DNA from: Prochilodus magdalenae
Lineage: Eukaryota > Chordata > Actinopteri > Characiformes > Prochilodontidae
Assembly (NCBI GenBank): GCA_024036415.1
Contig: JAMWET010005032.1
Span: 186,001 to 250,000 of the forward strand
DNA: 64,000 nt
Direction: 5' to 3'
Part shown: piece after piece, positions 60,758-64,000 of the stretch
Numbering within the stretch: the stretch's first letter is position 1
How the letters are laid out: every line of letters starts with the position of its first letter
The notes under the pieces: generated by a model
Told to the model about the DNA's origin: nothing
Database searches by the model: none
Seen by the model: the letters and a program-made list of their open reading frames with translations, nothing else
Program-made: the position numbers and the translations under genes

Positions 60758-63700
60758 CTTGTAGGTCACATTATGAGAGAGACTGAATGAAAAAGAACAC
60801 GTCTTAAGCCTTGCAAGCTGTAGCCTGCTAAAAAACTGTACATGTAATAGTGCTAATAGTGTTCCAGTGTAATGCTGTGGTCATGAAGGTGTATTGCAAG
60901 TGTATTCAGTTTGTGGGTGTGTTGTACTCGCTGCTTTAGTAATTGTTTCCATTCAGTTTTGCGTAATCAGTGGATGACAAAGAATTTGTCATTTTGCCCA
61001 CATCATTTCCTACATCATTGATGCAAGCAACTGAAAAGAGTGTAACTGAGTGTGGAGCAAGCCTGTCCTTCAGTGGCTTTTGCTGTCTTTCCTTACAACA
61101 AGTAGGCTTACAGACCTGTTTTTAATTTACTCCTATCACTCAAAAGGCTTAACCATATACTGTGGATTCATTTTTATTATGAATGTCATTTTTGATAAAT
61201 TTGCTTTTTAAGGGGCCTTGCCCTCTGTAAAAATGGGAAAATGCATTAGTATAAAAGGCTAAACGTTTCACCTATGTGCATTTATTTATGGGCATTTTGT
61301 TTGAATTACATATAAACCCCATGGGTCCAAAGGGTTAATTTACTTTTATAGCAGTTACTAAATAATTCATTGTAGTTACTCAATAGTATCTCAAGTTTAG
61401 TAAATGGACAAGAAGCCTGTAGTTTAGATAGTTAATAGCAACAGACGTTATGTAGATGATGTGGTGGTTTTGATCTGAGATGACTTTGGCCATTCTGAGA
61501 ACGTCCTGCTTCCCCTAGTTAGCCTGCGGTTAGTTACCCTAGCTGGTACTGTGTCCACCAGGCTTACAGCTTAGGCTACCCATTAGCACTTATGCTAACG
61601 GGCTACAAAGAACAAAAAAAAACATTTGTCATCTAAAACTGAACTGTTTTTGCCAAATATTCACTGCAAATGTATGTTATGTATATCATTATGTCAGCCT
61701 ATCTAAAGCAGTCAAAAAGGATTCTGGCAGCTGGATGCTTACAATATCAAATAGAAAAATTATTCAGCCACTCAGTGTTAAAACAGCAGGTTCTCCTGTC
61801 TAATAATAAGAAGACTTTAGCGACAGAAGCTTCAGATTTGCTAATGTTAAAGCTAACACTAGAGCTAGACGGAGCAACACTATATGCTTTTGAAGTCGGC
61901 TAATGCCTTATAACATGGTTTGAATGAACAAATCGTATGAGATATAGGATCTTTCCATTATTGATTTTCAATCATCGCCATTATACAACAGGCACCATCA
62001 TTATTCCGGTCAAACAAACAAAAACACTGTGCTGCTAAATAGCAAATTGAATGCTCATTTCAGCCTGGGGTGACATCCGTTATCAAGAACTATTCAGAAT
62101 AATGGTGCATAATCGTAGTGTATGGAAGGGAATATACACTGAAGGATCTCGGTAATCTTGATTTCAGTAAGCAGAACAACTCTTGCTGAGGGTGCTTGTA
62201 GTTTGGTAAACTAGACAAGGTAGTTTGCTTTAGAATTATTGCTTTGCAGACTTTTCAGATTCATACTGGATAAAAGTCACAAATCTCAGCCCAAGTAAAA
62301 CTAATCCAGCACAAATAAGGCTTAATTCATTATAGTGAATAACCACAGACTGAATCTGTCTTAGAACAGTGTGGGTGTGGCTCTTTGTCCAACACTCCTA
62401 GTCTGCCTCTAAAATCATTTTCCAGTTTTTTTGCGAGAGTAATCGAGAACAGATGGACAGGAACTGGGCAGGTCTCTTGTAGGTAACTGAGTGTTTAGCT
62501 CAGTGTTAGGTGGGGGTTGTGGGAGACTGAGGGAGAGGAAGGCTAATGCTACTTTAACTTGTCATAGCACTCTGGCACGTGTTTTTGTGGTGAACAGTTT
62601 TCAGTTATGTCACTCCGTATGCTTTTGTTTCCCATGACATTTCAGCACACCATATTATATCCTGTTCACCTGCGAACAATAAACATGTTTCTTCTGCATA
62701 AGGTATATATCACATCCATCCACACATCGGTTATACTGCCCCCTCGCTTATACATACTAAGGCATTACTATACAGCTGTTTATTTCACATAAACAAGTTC
62801 ACCCTGCCTCTCTCACGTGACAGTTAACACCCTGAATTTTTGTTAAGCCACATTAAATTCCCTTATTCCATAAGAATTCATTCTTTATTATAGGCATGAA
62901 ATACATTAACTTGGAGTGTCTCTAACCTCTCAGAATCACCCTCATCATGTAAGACCACATCCTCAGCATAAGAGGAAGTGATTTTTGCTGACGTCACTTT
63001 GACGTATTTATGAAAGCTAAGCGTAAACTCAGCTTTGATGGTTGAGTGCAAGAGCAGTCAATTGTTGCATGGTTACTTTTCAGTACAACTTTCTAAAGTG
63101 CGGTATCACATTGGACTACAATTTTAACCCATCAAAACACAATGAGGCATTTTAAATGGTGGATGGGGGATGTGGTGCTTTTTTTAAATGCCTTAACACC
63201 ACCATCAAACACAGCTCAAGATCACACGTGCACAGAAGAGACACATAACGACTGAGAAGTACTGCTTTCTGTCAACTTCCTGAGCAGTGTTAAACTCTGA
63301 CTCATGACTTTCCTCTACAGTTTGAGAGGAGGAGAGTGGTTTGGAGTCTGTTAAATTGGTTAAAAGCTCTGTGTAGTCTAGTTTCCAGGGAACTATAAGG
63401 GCAATTAGAATTTACACTAAATGCCTGTAACTAAAAATCCATATTGACCTTTTTATCTTGATTGTTTGTGTCCCTAAAGTATAAATCATCAGACCATGGC
63501 TTATAAAAGAGAAAATTATTGTGTTATTGTAATATTTTATCCAAATCTTCTTTGGACCATTAAAAAAACTTTAGACCGTACATTCTGATTATGTCATTGT
63601 GCACCCGAGGGCCAGTCAAAAATAATATTAACCAGTAATTTGTGTAGTTCTGTGCTAGTAGATTTGCTATAGGCCCATGACTCTATGTTAGAAGGCCGCA

Positions 63701-64000
63701 GCTGTTTTTTAAGCCATATTACAGGGTCTATATCCTCACTCATTAAATAGTCCAGGCTGAAACACATTTTAAACTTAGTATGAATGAACAGGGCTAAACC
63801 GCTAGAGGCTAAATTGAATACTAAATGAGCTGTTTTTGCAGTCTATCCTCAATATATGTACTGGGATCTTAAAGCCTTACATTAAGCTGTTTTATATCAA
63901 AGAAAGAGGACAATTTAGTTTCCATGATAAGTACCTTAAGCACAAACTAGATATTATAGTCTCACTGGAATGATGAACCAGATGCTTGCAGATGTAAAAG
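60758..64000. other. Region downstream of the LIM gene
   Basis: No recognisable exon. I looked for the missing last LIM half (a spaced C-x2-C / H-x-C type pattern after a splice acceptor) and did not find it. AATAAA on the plus strand at 62678-62683 is a possible polyadenylation signal, but about 1.9 kb from the stop. Confidence 0.45.

Overview
This window looks like nuclear DNA from a ray-finned (teleost) fish. It has spliced vertebrate genes with GT-AG introns, long intergenic stretches, and decayed Tc1-like, hAT-like and LINE (L2-like) elements typical of teleosts, plus large CA/TA microsatellites. The species cannot be named from the sequence alone. There is no bacterial, viral or CRISPR content.

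Five protein-coding genes can be assembled exon by exon. (1) hgh1, minus strand, CDS 17218..10925, 382 aa: a chaperone cofactor for eEF2 folding. (2) exosc7, plus strand, CDS 18489..24137, 291 aa: an RNA exosome ring subunit, head-to-head with hgh1 across a short GC-box/CCAAT/CRE-containing promoter. (3) clec3b (tetranectin), plus strand, 27345..32193, 201 aa. (4) cdcp1, minus strand, 52117..33973, about 1035 aa: a CUB-domain transmembrane protein, tail-to-tail with clec3b. (5) A small LIM-domain gene of the LIMD1/Ajuba family, plus strand, 55622..60757, 182 aa as read here, without the usual long pre-LIM region and with an incomplete third LIM domain.

Layout: 1-10.9 kb has no recognisable gene, only an L2-like LINE 3' end and a hAT-like MITE. 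hgh1 and exosc7 fill 10.9-24.2 kb, followed by an intergenic stretch with a Tc1 fragment (24.2-27.3 kb). clec3b covers 27.3-33.3 kb, with a decayed Tc1, a 41-bp minisatellite and a CA/TA microsatellite in intron 2. cdcp1 covers 33.5-52.3 kb, with at least three DNA-transposon insertions in its introns. The LIM gene follows at 55.6-60.8 kb, and the last 3.2 kb shows nothing codable.

The order exosc7-clec3b-cdcp1-limd1-like matches the human 3p21.31 block EXOSC7-CLEC3B-CDCP1-(TMEM158-LARS2)-LIMD1. Here TMEM158 and LARS2 are not seen between cdcp1 and the LIM gene, and hgh1 (on another chromosome in human) sits where ZDHHC3 is expected. The most interesting points are an extra extracellular module in cdcp1 built from phase-1 exons, the reduced LIM gene, and a tetranectin lacking the lysine needed for plasminogen kringle-4 binding. 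These genes do not form a functional operon or pathway; they are neighbours by conserved synteny.
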